A DNA stretch of 64,000 nucleotides from Hyaloperonospora brassicae (lineage: Eukaryota; Oomycota; Peronosporomycetes; Peronosporales; Peronosporaceae): assembly GCA_947650285.1 (NCBI GenBank), contig CANTFL010001231.1, positions 1 to 64,000 of the forward strand, read 5' to 3'. The notes under the pieces were generated by a model. The model did no database searches, had not been told where the DNA came from, and saw nothing but the letters and a program-made list of their open reading frames with translations. The number at the start of each line of letters is the position of its first letter. Position 1 is the first letter of the stretch. Below, piece after piece: positions 44,300-56,225 of the stretch. Position numbers and translations under genes: made by a program.

Positions 44300-45266
44300 T
44301 ATTAACGATTTACTTCGAGAAACTACCGAACATGCCCGAGCTGAAGGGGTACTATAACTCGGACTCTGGACTACTCGTTATCGGAGCGCCATCAGCGTGC
44401 AATAATTGCACACACTCAGTTACTGCTATTGCTTTTCCATGCCCAGCAAAGAAACAGTTGACGCACAGGTGGCCGCCACGAATTCTTCGAACGCCATAGG
44501 AGTGAGCATTATCCGGAAAGCGGTCCAGCACCGGCGTTGCCCCGTGATATCCGTGTAGTGGTGGCTGTTAAAGCAAATGAACGAATAACGAAAGACCTTG
44601 TATTCGGACGCTTGTCAGACGCGTGTCAGACGCGTTTCGCCGCCCGCCGGGGGCCTCCTCAGTGGTTTACCGATCCCAAGTGAGCTACCTCAGTGCTGCG
44701 GCCTCTGCCGCAGCCACACGTTTACCTATGCTAAGAACCTTCTAGAGCTACCTCACCTACAGAATAAATCAGAACTACATAGAAGACTTCACTGGCGTAC
44801 ACTCAGTACCCGTCTACATCCAAAATGTCAACTTCTAACAGAAACAAGCTCAACGACGAATGAAGGATGTCCAGATGAGACACGGGATCGGACAGTGGGA
44901 AGCCAGGGTAAACTATCAAGCGAGCAGCAAGGAAGTTGGCCGAAGAGAAGGTGGGCAGCCCCATTGGAGCCTGCAGAGAAGACAGGACGGTACGGACGAT
45001 TGATGCTCAAGCGAGTTTAGTCTTATGTAGTCTAGAAGGAGTGTTGGAAGTGAAAGTTGCGCTTCGAAAACTACAGAGGTTACTCCTACGCTTGAGCTAC
45101 ATGGAATGAATTTTAGGGTTGGATGTGTTGTATTTGGCAAAACAAAGTATATCGGCTGGTTAGTTCTCACTAATATATTGGAAAGCCGCTGTCAAAACGA
45201 GTCTGGCCCGCATTTTAATACAAGTCATTTACTTTACTTAATGTTCACTTTTAACAGGATCCACAT
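44300..45266. other. Unassigned interval (about 970 bp)
   Basis: A plus-strand frame of 140 residues at 44598-45020 has Cys/Pro-rich text (PPAGGLLSGLPIPSELPQCC) but no known domain. It may be a TE-derived piece. Nothing else is recognised. Confidence 0.4.
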
Positions 45267-45748
45267 TCTACTGGAGCTACTCAGCTCCTTACGTCAGAAG
45301 AAGACTTAACGCTCAACGAGCAACTTTGGTTTAACGAACCCGAGATAGAGAGTCAACAAGCTCAGAGATCTTACGGTCCCTGTTCCAGGGGGGCCAAACG
45401 ATTCAAGAGAATCACAGCATCGAGTGCTCAAGAGCAGTAAACTCCACAGGCATTGCTAGCTCTTACCGATCACAGACGCCTCGTGAGGCACGTGTCTTAA
45501 GTTGATCAAAATGGGAACTGAACTTTATTTTTTTTATCTAAAATAACACCTCAGACAACGTACTTAACCTAGTCACTAATGTTATGATAAATACCTCCTA
45601 AAAATATCGTCATTCGGTGGCTGACACACGTCAGCCCCCAAAAATATATATGGTGTTCTGTTATCATCTTTAATGGGACTCTGCCCCTCATGTATCACAC
45701 ATGTTATGTAACCCGTTATACCCGCACATGTTGTGTAACCCCGTTACA
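45267..45748 (-). repeat. 3' LTR of element E (482 bp)
   Basis: The same length as 52369-52850. I count about five differences, all in the first 120 bp; the remaining 360 bp read the same. Confidence 0.9.
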
Positions 45749-45915
45749 CACCCTCCCCTACCAGACTGACTTTACAACGAAACGTTAATTGATTTTTTCC
45801 TTGAAGAGGGCGGTGTGTGTGCTTCAACCTCACATTATGTTAATTTACCAAACAATATGGATTTACCCATAACGAGTCTCGGATTCTTTCCTCCTACCTT
45901 GTTTTCAACCATAAA

Positions 45916-47021
45916 GTGGACTATGGTAGCGATGGCAATGTCCATGGAGATGAAGTGACATTGTCCCACTCACGTGTGCCTGAGGTACGACCTATTTCAG
46001 CACCCAATCCGTTCGTCGAGCGTGGTGAAACCACCGCGTCCAAGGCGCATCATAATACAACACATGCAGGTGGAAACATCATCACCAACTCGCTCGATGA
46101 GAAACAGGAGTTGATTCTTCAACGAGAAAAGAGTGCTCTTTGTCGCGCTCGGACCCAGAGGGTCATTTAAATCCGGAGCGGTTATGTGTTCTCAACACCT
46201 GACGTCGAGCAACGTCTCCGTCACACGGAAGGCCGTAGCCTTTCAACATGGACCATTTCCCTAGAGGCTACGTCGCCCGAATACATCGCCTTCCTACAAG
46301 TTATGCACGATAGGTATCTCGAACCATTCTTGACCCTCCAAGTTCAGTACAAGGCACAGCTTTAGAGCTTGCTTCGTGGAACTTCGGATCGACCGATTAA
46401 AGGCGTGCCCATATTATTGTTCGTCAGTGAGTTACCTGAAGAGGAGTACAACTAATTTATTCGCTAGGTGTACCGCAAGAGACACATCAGCAGTATGACA
46501 GCTCTGAGATTAAGTGCCGATGTGGCCGATGTTCGTCTGGAACGAAATCTTCGGCACGAATACGCCAAGCTCAAGGCGATTCGCAGTTGAGTAATCGCGC
46601 ACGTTATGCTTCGGCTACGCCTGTAGCCGGAGGCTCCGGCCCTATAATACGGGGCAAACTGCTATGTCCCACCAGTATTGGTGAGAAAATTCCTCGGTCG
46701 ACAAATGAACCTTTCCACGATGTTCAAATACGTCCACGGCGCATGTACAATCCTGCCGAAGGGGTATCTCATACTCCCACGAGTTCTCCGACTCCGGATA
46801 CCCGCGCTACTTCATCAAATACTGGTATTGGACTTGGCGACGACGTCGTTTCAGGAGTTGCTTCACATAATTTTGGTGGTTCCCTTGCTCATCGAGCAGC
46901 GTCGGTGGTGGTCGGTGTACTAAAAGAGGAACATCAGAAGGTGCTTCCCGAACTGAGTGGTCTTTGTGAGACATTGGGTAAGCCCCAGAGTGTGCTTGAC
47001 TCGACACAAGCCCGTGTATAG
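45916..47021 (+). pseudogene. Opposite-strand ORF of element E, broken
   Basis: Plus-strand frames in the space between the pol end and the 3' LTR, convergent with pol. The first frame (45916 on) runs through DYGSDGNVHGDEVTLSHSRV and, after a stop at 46168, goes on in the same register with VFSTPDVEQRLRHTEGRSL, EATSPEYIAFLQVMHDRYLEPF and more. A second frame (46587-47021) has DDVVSGVASHNFGG and ends with LSGLCETLGKPQSVLD. Position and orientation equal those of the antisense ORFs of elements B and C. Sequence likeness to them is weak (an ETLG block near the end in both), so homology is unproven. No domain recognised. Confidence 0.5.
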
Positions 47022-47109
47022 GCATTAACGTAGGTCAAACCCGAATGGAGGCTCAGCTTGACCTCCTGATTCGTATTCAGCAGTCTATCGCAAGTCCAAC
47101 CTACGCGGT

Positions 47110-50100
47110 GAAAGCGCCTCCATGTTCACGTTGGACGGATCTCAATACGGCGTAAGTAAGCCGACGCAGAACACTGGGTGTGTGCGCAATTTGCGCGGAA
47201 GGTTAAGCGTATACGCAAGTCCCTTCTTAGCGACGAGCGTGAATAGTTCAAAGAAGCGCGGACGCAAGTTTGTCTTGGAGACGGCGGAAACTACATTTGT
47301 AGGTAGGTTTTTGGCATTGAGTACAGCTTGGTCTCCGACCTCATAACATTTAATACAACCTCTGCCCTAGCATCAGCTTTTTACTTCTACTTGTCTTGGC
47401 TATCAGTCAGTGCGTCACGCACATGTCGTAAGACATTTAATTGCGTTGCGAGATACTCGCTTACCTGTTTGTTAACAGTATCAAGGCTGATATCAGCAAG
47501 CCAATTGGTCATCTCTCCCCCACCAATCCCTAAGCCACGTTGTGGTAGCTTTAACGGAACGCGAGGGTGTGTGAGACCGTTAAACATTGAACGAAGTAAA
47601 GCATGTAGAGGCATGTACGGCGTTGTTCAACGCAAACTTAACGATAGGGAGCATCTAGCGCCATCTTTTTGGTGTATTAGCGCAAACACTACATAATATG
47701 TGACCAATGGCGCGATTCATTTGCTCGGTTTGACCATCGGTCTGCGTATTATCGACTGTGGACATGTATAATCGTGTACCAAGCACCTTGAAAACGAACT
47801 TCCAAAACTTCCCAGTAAATCGTGGGTCTCGGTTCGAGACATTGTCACACGTAAGCCGTGTTGTCGAAACACGCTATCGATAAACAGCGTTGCTGTAACC
47901 TCATCATCAATGGTATCTGGCACAGCCGACAAGTGACCCGACTTGCTCAAACGTTCAACCAAGACCACAATACCCGTATTGCCATGGGCATCTTTCGGTA
48001 AACTGGACATATAAGCCATGATGATGGACTCTTAACACCCCGAGGGTATGGGTAGACTAGCTAGCGGCGCGGGCGCATGAGTTGAGATTTTCACCCGTTG
48101 ATACGTTTCACACGTACGCACAAAGGTTCTTACCCATTCGTAGAGTTTAAGATACCAATAACATTGTATTACAACGATATTTGTCTTCACACGACCGAGA
48201 TGACCGCTCACCGCAGTATCATGTGCCTCAAAGAGGATCCGATACTTCAACTCCTCATCATGAGAAACAACGATACGAGGAGTATCTTCCACATCCGTGC
48301 TATAGCACAAAAGGCCCTGATCGATGTAATATAGATGTAGATTCGCACGTAATCGTGCCGACAATTCTATGTCTGAGTCCTTGAACTCGTCGCTTCCTAG
48401 AGCACGTAGCAAAGCTACACATTGTTCGTCTTTGGCATATGCCGTACGGATTAGGTCAGCGACAGAAGACGACAAAGTCGTAACATGAGCAAGATCATAG
48501 TCAGGCCTGCGTGACAATGCATCCGTCAAAGCATTCTGCTTGTCCGGCTTATACTTCACCTCGAAGTTGTATTCAGCAAAGAATGAGATCCAGCGATCCA
48601 TTCTCTGAGAGAGATGAGGCGACTAAGTCGCAGTGCGTAGTGACGCATGATCGTTATTGATCACAAAAGGCTTAGAGCCAAGCAGATAAACTCTGAATTT
48701 GACAAAAGCATAGTTCATTGCAAGTATCTCCTTGTCATAGACAGGATGGTTCCTTTCTGCAGCCTTCAGCTGCCGAGACTCAAACGAAATTACGCGTTCC
48801 CGTTCATCAGAAACTGTCTGTAACAGAGCACTGCCTATGGCAAAGTCAGATGAGACACAGACAACACTAAAAGATCGATCCGGATCAGGCAAAGCCAAGA
48901 TTGGTGCATGAAAGAGACTCTCTATAACTGCTTTTTAAAGCATCGTGCTCGGTGCTAGTCCAGCACCACGGCACATCCTTTTTATAGAGATTGGATATGG
49001 CCGATCCATGTCTGCGTAATCTGTACTATACTTGTTCGAGTAACTGGCAAGACCAAGCCACCTAAGTAAGTCCTTTTGGTTCTTTGGAACCGGCCAATCA
49101 ACTATGGCTTTCACCTTAGCGGGATACGCTCGAAGGCCTCGCTTTCCAATGAGCCATTCAAAAAGGGAATTCCTTCTGCACCAATGATGCATTTAGATGC
49201 GTTGAAAAACAATTTATTTTTGCGCATGCACTCGAGTACCGCTCGTAAATGGTCGACATGATTATCCACTTCTGAACGACCGTTCATAGCACGACTATGG
49301 ACAAATATGTAATTAAAGTATGTTTGTGTATAACCTCGATGAGATTTGAACAATTGTGTCACAAGACGATTGAATGTAGCTAAGGCATTTGATAATCCCT
49401 GTGGCATAACGAGCCACTCCCAGAACCCACCGCTAGGGGCACTGACCGCTGTCAGCGGGATATCACTCTCACGCAAAGGAAACTGGTATTAACCATCAAC
49501 TAGGTCGAGTGCACTGTACAATGAACTTCCCACCATGTTGTTCTGAAGAATATTTTCTCCACGGATTGATGTCTGAGCCGAGGTGGTGGCGGCATTGAGC
49601 TTATTGTAAGCATGAACAATGCGCCACTTTCCATTAGACTTCCTGAAACAAAATGTTGGTGTAGAATGAGGAGATTTGCTCTCACGTACCATTCCTGCCG
49701 CGTGCTTTGCACGAAATAATTCGTCAATGACGTCACACTGTTTCTTTGGTTAATTCCACTGCCGTGTAACGCAGCATTTAGTTCCCGGAACTGATTCAAT
49801 CCAATGACGAACACCTCTATCAGGAGGTAAGAGAGACAGTGGGTTGTGACACAACATGTCCTGAAACTCCTTTACCAGAGGATAGAACGGATAAAGAGGA
49901 TCCTTCGAGATTGAGGATCCGCGACGCGCACTAAGTGTCGCTTTCGTGTCCTCCAAGACGGACTCGTCCAATAACGAGGATGAGTTCAACTATACATCGG
50001 GTCAAATGGCCACAAGATTGGACAACTCTCGTGCCTTCAAGACTTGGCGGAATTCTACATCAAGACATCTCGTCTTGTTTAAAAAGGGTGTCCAATGATG

Positions 50101-50740
50101 GAAGAGTCTCAAGACTAATGTTGCGATCAACAAGACCATTAACTCCGTTAACAAGTGTATATAGTGTATTTATACTCTTCTCATCATATTGCTTTCCGCA
50201 TGTTTGGCGCTTATCAGTCGCCACCTGGCGTTGGGATTGTTGCGCTGAAGACACATTACGACTCCTAGAGTCCGAGAAAGTAGAATACATGTAGTTGCTA
50301 TTTACCTTAGTACGCTCTATACAATAGATCATGTCTTGAGCGATACCTGGTGGAGAGTTAAGTAGCTCGAACACTTCATTCAGTGAACTTACACGTAACA
50401 CTTCACGTGCATTCGTGGGCCTAGGCCTGAATGCTTCGGATTTACGCCAACAATTTCATTACTGACATTCAGTGGGGTGCCATCGCGGCCGCCCTCGCTC
50501 GGTGTATTTTCACGTTCCACCACACTCACATCAGAGGAATTAAATTCTTGATGACTTGGCCCTAGGTCAATCATGCCTGCAGCATGCAGTGAATCATTAT
50601 CACTTAGAGTATTACTCAACGGAGTACAACCCTTTTCACATGCAGTAAAAGAGCCCCGCTCAATATTCATGCCATTCACATTGTATTTAATTACCTCCGA
50701 CATGCCAATGTCCAGCACATTGACTTCTTGCGCCAATGGC
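47110..50740 (-). pseudogene. RT-RNase H-integrase of element E, multiply broken
   Basis: RT begins near 49990 (KPGTKCC-like VPGTKCCVTRQWN). HAYNKLNAATTSAQT lies near 49600 and VMPQGLSNALATFNR near 49380, with the catalytic box as TYFNYIFVHS (YFNY where YFDD is expected). RNase H is at about 48623-48898 (VCVSSDFAIGSAL, where the family has CDASDF). The integrase zinc region is near 48130-48330 (HDTAVSGHLGRVKT...CETYQRVKI), core fragments lie at 47717-48019, and the C-terminal block with LRTHPVF lies near 47140-47170. At least six frame breaks or stops occur, and both RT and RNase H have lost catalytic acids. 50389-50736 is an open linker frame without a known domain. Confidence 0.8.
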
Positions 50741-50868
50741 TCACGCCAATAGCGCTTTTTTTACCTAGAGAAGGTGGGTTCATGATTCTGCGAAGCTTCA
50801 CTAGGAATATTGCGCGTTGCGCTTGAGGTCTTCGACCTCCAATCAATCCATGGATCTTAACGCATAAG

Positions 50869-51387
50869 TCAGGCCATACCGATGATGAGATCATATCTCG
50901 AATCCAAATCGAGAGAAAGACAGCGTTTAATGCTATCAAAGTCTAAAAACTTCACACCTAAGTTCAACGGAACATTGGACACCGCAACGCGACTACCAGT
51001 CGCTATATAAACGGTGATCGAATCACCTTCATGCGCTTTGAGCGCTTTAGCATATCGCTGACTTCCCTCAAGGGAACGACGTCGAGCCAATTTGCATGAT
51101 GCTCCGGAATCGATTAGAATCGACCATTGCTTCTCAAAGTCTCTCTCTTTCGCCTCAGCGACTAACAACCCAGGCTTGTATCCACATTTTGTCCTGATGG
51201 GCACAGAGCTCTTTGAGGATAATACATGCTTTGCTCTACCTGGTAGAGAAGTTACAGAACCCAGTTCTACCCCATTAAGGCAACCCGAGCCTACTGGGCA
51301 TCGATGTTTCCCCGTTCCATACCAGAATTCCGATTGTGAACGGTGCTTCGACTTACAGGAGGCGATCGTTGAAAACGCAAAGGACAA
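50869..51387 (-). pseudogene. Aspartic protease region of element E
   Basis: A 172-residue frame with the active site SILIDSGASCKLARRRSLEG and the later motif YDLIIGMAWL across the frame end near 50870. A Cys-rich leader near the start (WYGTGKHRCPVGSG) may be a degraded zinc knuckle. It matches the remnant at 1-600. It would process the polyprotein but is cut off from pol by stops after 50869. Confidence 0.75.
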
Positions 51388-51584
51388 GTGGGACGCATAT
51401 GTTTAGTGCTTCCGCACGTAGAGGAACGTCCCACATCCTGTTACTCTGCAACATGAAGCTCAGCTTCACCTTCATATTCAGCAGTGATGGGATCCATCGT
51501 TTCGGGCTTACAGTAAGCCGGAGTATTTGCTGAGGCTGTCCTCGCAAAGTTTGAGTTATACCCGTTCCAACCAAGTCTGGCCAA

Positions 51585-52107
51585 CTAAAAGTTGTGCTCA
51601 GCATTCTGAGCGATTCTCACAGCCTTTTTAAAAGTAGAGAGAGGGACCCGAAAGACATCGGTCTTGGAAACGCTATTGTGAAGCCCTTTCATGAAGACAG
51701 GCACGTAGACGGTCTCAGGGAGAGGGTCAGACTGCAAAGTAGCCATCAGAGATCTCAAATACGGGGCATAGTCCGTTAATTCATTCTTACACTGGCGCGT
51801 AGAAAAGAATCGTGAGCGCACGCGCTATGCTAGTCGAGCGGCGAGAAAACTCGCAAAAGGTCTAACTTGATCAAATTCCATGTGGGAAGTGCTACGTCGA
51901 CCGACGTGCTGCACGTCAGAGCTCACTCGCTAGATCTCCCATCGAGCTTAGAGATAGCCAGCGAGACTCGCTGATGCTCAAGCCAAATCTCCTGGCCACC
52001 TCGATCTCACGGACCCAGAGAGTGGTAGTTTCTCCCTCCTTTCCGGGGTAATGTTTGAGGTTCACCCTAAGGGGACGAGTCTTAGCCTCTTTTTCTGACA
52101 TTGCCAC
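51585..52107 (-). pseudogene. Gag capsid region of element E
   Basis: Homologous to the intact gag at 815-1378 but in two frames, 51916-52107 (MSEKEAKTRPLRVNLKHYPG) and 51585-51821 (STRQCKNELTDYAPYLRSLM). The frame changes between them near 51830-51915. Confidence 0.75.
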
Positions 52108-52368
52108 AAAGCGTGTTAGTATATCCGACGCTACTTGGTGCTATACGTGCACTAAAAAGCCGATTCATACTCAATGAAGGTCTCGACAAGCACATTAAGC
52201 ACGTCGGGACCTTGCGAAGCTTAACCCTCAACGTATTATATGTCTTCGACCGCGATGAATTTAATAAGCGCGACCTTTTAGTCCTCAGTGAGGGGTGTGG
52301 ATTGCTCCATTCTAACAGAGAAACATTCGTAACGACTCAGGTGTAGATTAAATACGAGTGCTACCAAG

Positions 52369-52850
52369 TCTAGCGGATCTACTCAGCTCCTTACGTCAGA
52401 GGAAGACTTAACGCTCAACGAGCAACTTTGGTTTAACGAACCCGAGATAGAGAGTCAACAAGCTCAGAGAGCTTACGGTCCCTGTTCCAGGGGGGCCAAA
52501 CGATTCAAGAGAATCACAGCATCGAGTGCTCAAGAGCAGTAAACTCCACAGGCATTGCTAGCTCTTACCGATCACAGACGCCTCGTGAGGCACGTGTCTT
52601 AAGTTGATCAAAATGGGAACTGAACTTTATTTTTTTTATCTAAAATAACACCTCAGACAACGTACTTAACCTAGTCACTAATGTTATGATAAATACCTCC
52701 TAAAAATATCGTCATTCGGTGGCTGACACACGTCAGCCCCCAAAAATATATATGGTGTTCTGTTATCATCTTTAATGGGACTCTGCCCCTCATGTATCAC
52801 ACATGTTATGTAACCCGTTATACCCGCACATGTTGTGTAACCCCGTTACA
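52369..52850 (-). repeat. 5' LTR of element E (482 bp)
   Basis: Runs from TCTAGCGGATCTACTCAGC to AACCCCGTTACA. The inner side abuts TTGGTAGCACTCG on the minus strand, a primer-site-like string beginning TGGTA. Confidence 0.9.
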
Positions 52851-54085
52851 CACAATATCCGGTTTTGGGTATGAGAACGATCCAGTCGAGTGTTTAGTTT
52901 TTCGTCGTGACTTGCAGGACATCTTTAAATTGGCATTAGACGCTCTCACGTACTTGCCCAATTGGAGATAGGGCGTCTATCGATTAATGAGTAAACAAGT
53001 GAATCCCGATCAGCCTTGTAATATATAGTTTAGCTTTAGCGTGCCATGCTGTCATCCATCAATTCTAACGTTTCCTGGACTTGTATGTGTGGTAAATGCA
53101 GTCAAAGGATAAGCAAGATGAACCATCCGTCACTCTCTTTTCCTCATATCTCTCAATCCATGTACGACTATGTCGATGGAGAAACTCGCACGTTTTTCTT
53201 TGACATTTGGCTGTGCAACTCATCTGAATACGTAGGGTACTACATGCAGGACCCTTTCATTTCGCGAGGTCATTGTATCTCGCCAAGATCAAGCGTCCTT
53301 CCTAATTCGTTACTTTATGGTGCGCTGAACTGATTAGTCATATTTACCACTAGATGAGCGATTGTGAAGGCCCTGGTGGTGGCGATTCTTGGCAGTGCAC
53401 TACCCAGCTGTGAAATGCTTCCTGCAGCGAATTCTACATGACGCAATATTTGTTAACGTGCAAGCGACACAGTTCTTACCGGAAGAAATGGCGTCGCACC
53501 CGCGTGCACGTTCATCATATTTTCGACACGGGCATAAAAGCACGATTGCAGTATTTTCCAAGGACCAGCTCTGCTTTTCATCTGGTGATAGGTAATAGCA
53601 GTATTTTCACCTACGTGGTTATTGCGATGTGAGCAGCACATTAGCTGAGAGAATGAGATCACGTTGGGCTGTATCAATCGCACTTTTTGATTGTAAAAAA
53701 CAACCATGCGAACTCCTGCGGAACTCAGGTAATACGCATTCACAAATGTGATCATCGCTGTAATAACGCATGTATTGAGCCTGTGAGCACTTTTCAAAAT
53801 GTTATAATGGATTTGACTAAGGGGCAGAGTGAACTGAGATCATGCGAGTGCACCTACGTGTGAGCTTCTTTCTAGTAACATGCTATTTATGAATTCTTAT
53901 TGTATCATTCGATACAAGACTGAAGTCTAAAGTTACCAGTACATGACAACTTCAAATGTGTGACATCTGAGTGGCATGCACTGAATGCAAGATCTACAAC
54001 ATGAGCTACTTATGGTTATCGAGTATGCACTCATATGGCGTTCATGAAACTTGCTTTGCTTAGCGGTCATACTCATCAAAGACTT
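52851..54085. other. Unassigned interval between elements E and C
   Basis: About 1.2 kb, AT-rich. Plus-strand frames at 53046-53333 and 53389-53632 have no recognisable domain and no start context I trust. No repeat match to the rest of the window was noticed. Confidence 0.45.
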
Positions 54086-54526
54086 CGGAACAAGGCACCG
54101 ATGACTACGTACTGGTCAACCAGTACGGAGTTACTATCACTAACTGCAGTGATAGTCAGCGCCCTGCTAGGTGTAGAACTACACAGAGGAAGATAGAGAG
54201 ACTAAGTTAAAGGCTCTGGTCGTGGTAAAAGTAAAACTTTCATTAATATAATTAAGTCCTATAACTCTTGTGTCTCTGTCTGTCCTGACTTAATTATAAT
54301 AATACGACTAAACGTATGATGAAGTCTACTCACCACACATTGCGCGCGTCTAGCAGAGATTGGTGGGTTGGTATCATCAAGATATCAACCAATGAGTAGA
54401 CCCTTCGGTCGTTCCAACAATGTCATCATGCTCTGTGATATTATTGAAAGAATATTCAATGTGATATTCTTTATTGTCATTTTATCCTTAATGACAATTT
54501 CATGTAACAGGCTACTCCGTTTTACC
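54086..54526 (-). repeat. 3' LTR of element C (about 441 bp, subtype I, decayed)
   Basis: Inverted match to the LTRs of element B (shared: CGTACTGGTCAACCAGTACG, ATTGCGCGCGTCTAGCAG, CAATGAGTAGACCCTTCGG). Both ends are mutated: the outer end reads CGGAACAAGGCAC for TGTAACGGGGCAC, and the inner end reads CCGTTTTACCA. Confidence 0.8.
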
Positions 54527-54643
54527 ACCCCCTTGACTGATAGTCACCGTGTGACTATCGAAACTTTGTGGCCACCCGTTGACCGGAGTGGGAAGCACTT
54601 GTTGGTCAGACCCATTCCTTATGACTTTGCCTCGCATAGCTAA

Positions 54644-56225
54644 ATGTCTATGCGGGGTGATTCAAAGACGACGCAGTCTGCTACTGCGCCAGCCATTGCG
54701 GCAGACGATTCGTTGTCTGCTGCTCGTTCTCTGCCTGCAGCAAGTGTTTCTGCAGGCTCATGTGGTATTGCACCTCATTCACACAGTGACCCCGAGCTAG
54801 GGATCAGATACTCTGGCGAGTCAGATGTGTCTGACTCGGGTAATCCTTTAGAAGCATCGCGCTCACCCGCAGTTCCTCGTTCATCATGAGACCTGCCGAA
54901 CGAACGGACTCGCTACATGTGTCGCAGTCTGTTAGGCAGTGATGATATATATACGTTGATGAGTATGGGAAATCATCACAACAGTCAACTCGTGCGCCTT
55001 CGCACGAGCGCGTTGACGATGGCGCGAGTCGTCGTCATACTGAAATCGTGGTACCAGCAAAGGTTATAGGTCGAATTGTGATGAGCTTAAGCCGTGGCGT
55101 TTGCCTGAACAGCTCATCAATAGCTTGTCTCACGAGACAAGTCGACACCATCGAATTCCCTTATTCGATGCGAGTGAGCTTCATGGTTTGAGTTCCAGCG
55201 CGAAGAACTTTTGCGCTGAAGAAGATTTTTATCTCTATTTCAAGATTCGATAGTACAATGATAACGAAAAGCGTGACAAGGCCTCGCTTTTGACGGCGTG
55301 GAACGTGTTAGTCCAAAATGTCGAGAAATAAGGACGAGAAGGATGGCTCCAAAAACTTGAAGCCGTACGCATCAAATTCGAAAAGCCAACGCCGACCGGA
55401 GAAGAGTACCGTCTGCATCGTTTGTCGAGTGAGGCAGACATTTCTTGCTTCACTTGGGGAGATCCTTGTGCGAGTTGTGCTGACAGCTTGCAACGTGCAC
55501 ATAGGGACGTGTATTCCCTAGGTTCGCCCTGAGGAAGGGCACACATCTCGGCTGAGATGCGGAACGCGATTGCAAACTTGAAATACGTCTACAAGCGCAA
55601 AAATCACGTGTTTACCGATGGTTCCTCGGGCCCATCAAATGCGTCTCATCATACTGGTGTACGAGACCCTCAACATCAGCCATTCGCTAGGGTCGAGGTT
55701 CACAGCTGTCATAAGATGATAAATACCCTCGCCAGCGGACAAGGTAACTTGTCCTCTCGCCTTTCTTCACTCGGTGGCTCAAGATACGCTCCACGTAAAA
55801 GCGTCGACCACCGTGAGAATCCACCAATGTCTTTAATGGTGGTGGAAAGACAAGGTTTGGCTCAGCTGCCGGGCCTGCAGGAGACTTTGGGTAACCATGA
55901 ACGTGACCTGAACGAGCTGAGAGAGGACGTCAATTACGAGAACGATCGTCGGAACGACTTGCTGGTGACCGTACGACGTCTCCGTACCGATCAGGAGAAG
56001 GGCCGATCGGTTTTCGCGCTCGTTCAGCTTGAGAACGAGCGCGAGAAGCGTCATCTGCGACACGGGCTCGAGGCGGCTCGTCGCGAAACTACCTTGCTGT
56101 AAAACCAATTTAAGAGTTTGGTCCGTGATCACAAGAAAATGTTAGGGATACTTGAGCGTGGTGTCTACCTCCGTTCTCAGATAAGGCTTCGTACTAATAG
56201 TACGGACGGGGACGACCAACATTAA
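54644..56225 (+). pseudogene. Antisense ORF of element C (homologue of 8989-10606), broken
   Basis: The start MSMRGDSKTTQS at 54644 equals the start of the element B antisense protein. The frame is open to 54889 (SGESDVSDSGNPLEASRSPA), then broken, and open again at 55557-56102. There the text matches the B protein residue by residue in the main: MRNAIANLKYVYKRKNHVFT, SVDHRENPP, ETLGNHERDLNELREDV, and the C-terminal LGILERGVYLRS near 56150-56180. The two copies thus share a protein-level signal on this strand. Confidence 0.7.

Larger units (their letters stand above)
45267..52850 (-). mobile_element. Ty3/Gypsy retrotransposon (element E) with near-identical LTRs and broken coding
   Basis: 7.6 kb, read right to left: 5' LTR 52369-52850, gag 51585-52107, protease 50869-51387, RT-RNase H-integrase about 47110-50740, an opposite-strand frame 45916-47021, 3' LTR 45267-45748. 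It is the same family as element A. The flanks are CACAT on the left and CACAA on the right, a near-match that could be a decayed 5-bp duplication. Confidence 0.88.

Noticed and set aside
44598..45020. 140-residue plus-strand ORF as a host gene
   Set aside because: No domain, no splice or promoter context, Pro/Cys/Arg-rich text typical of chance frames in GC-rich sequence between two transposons.
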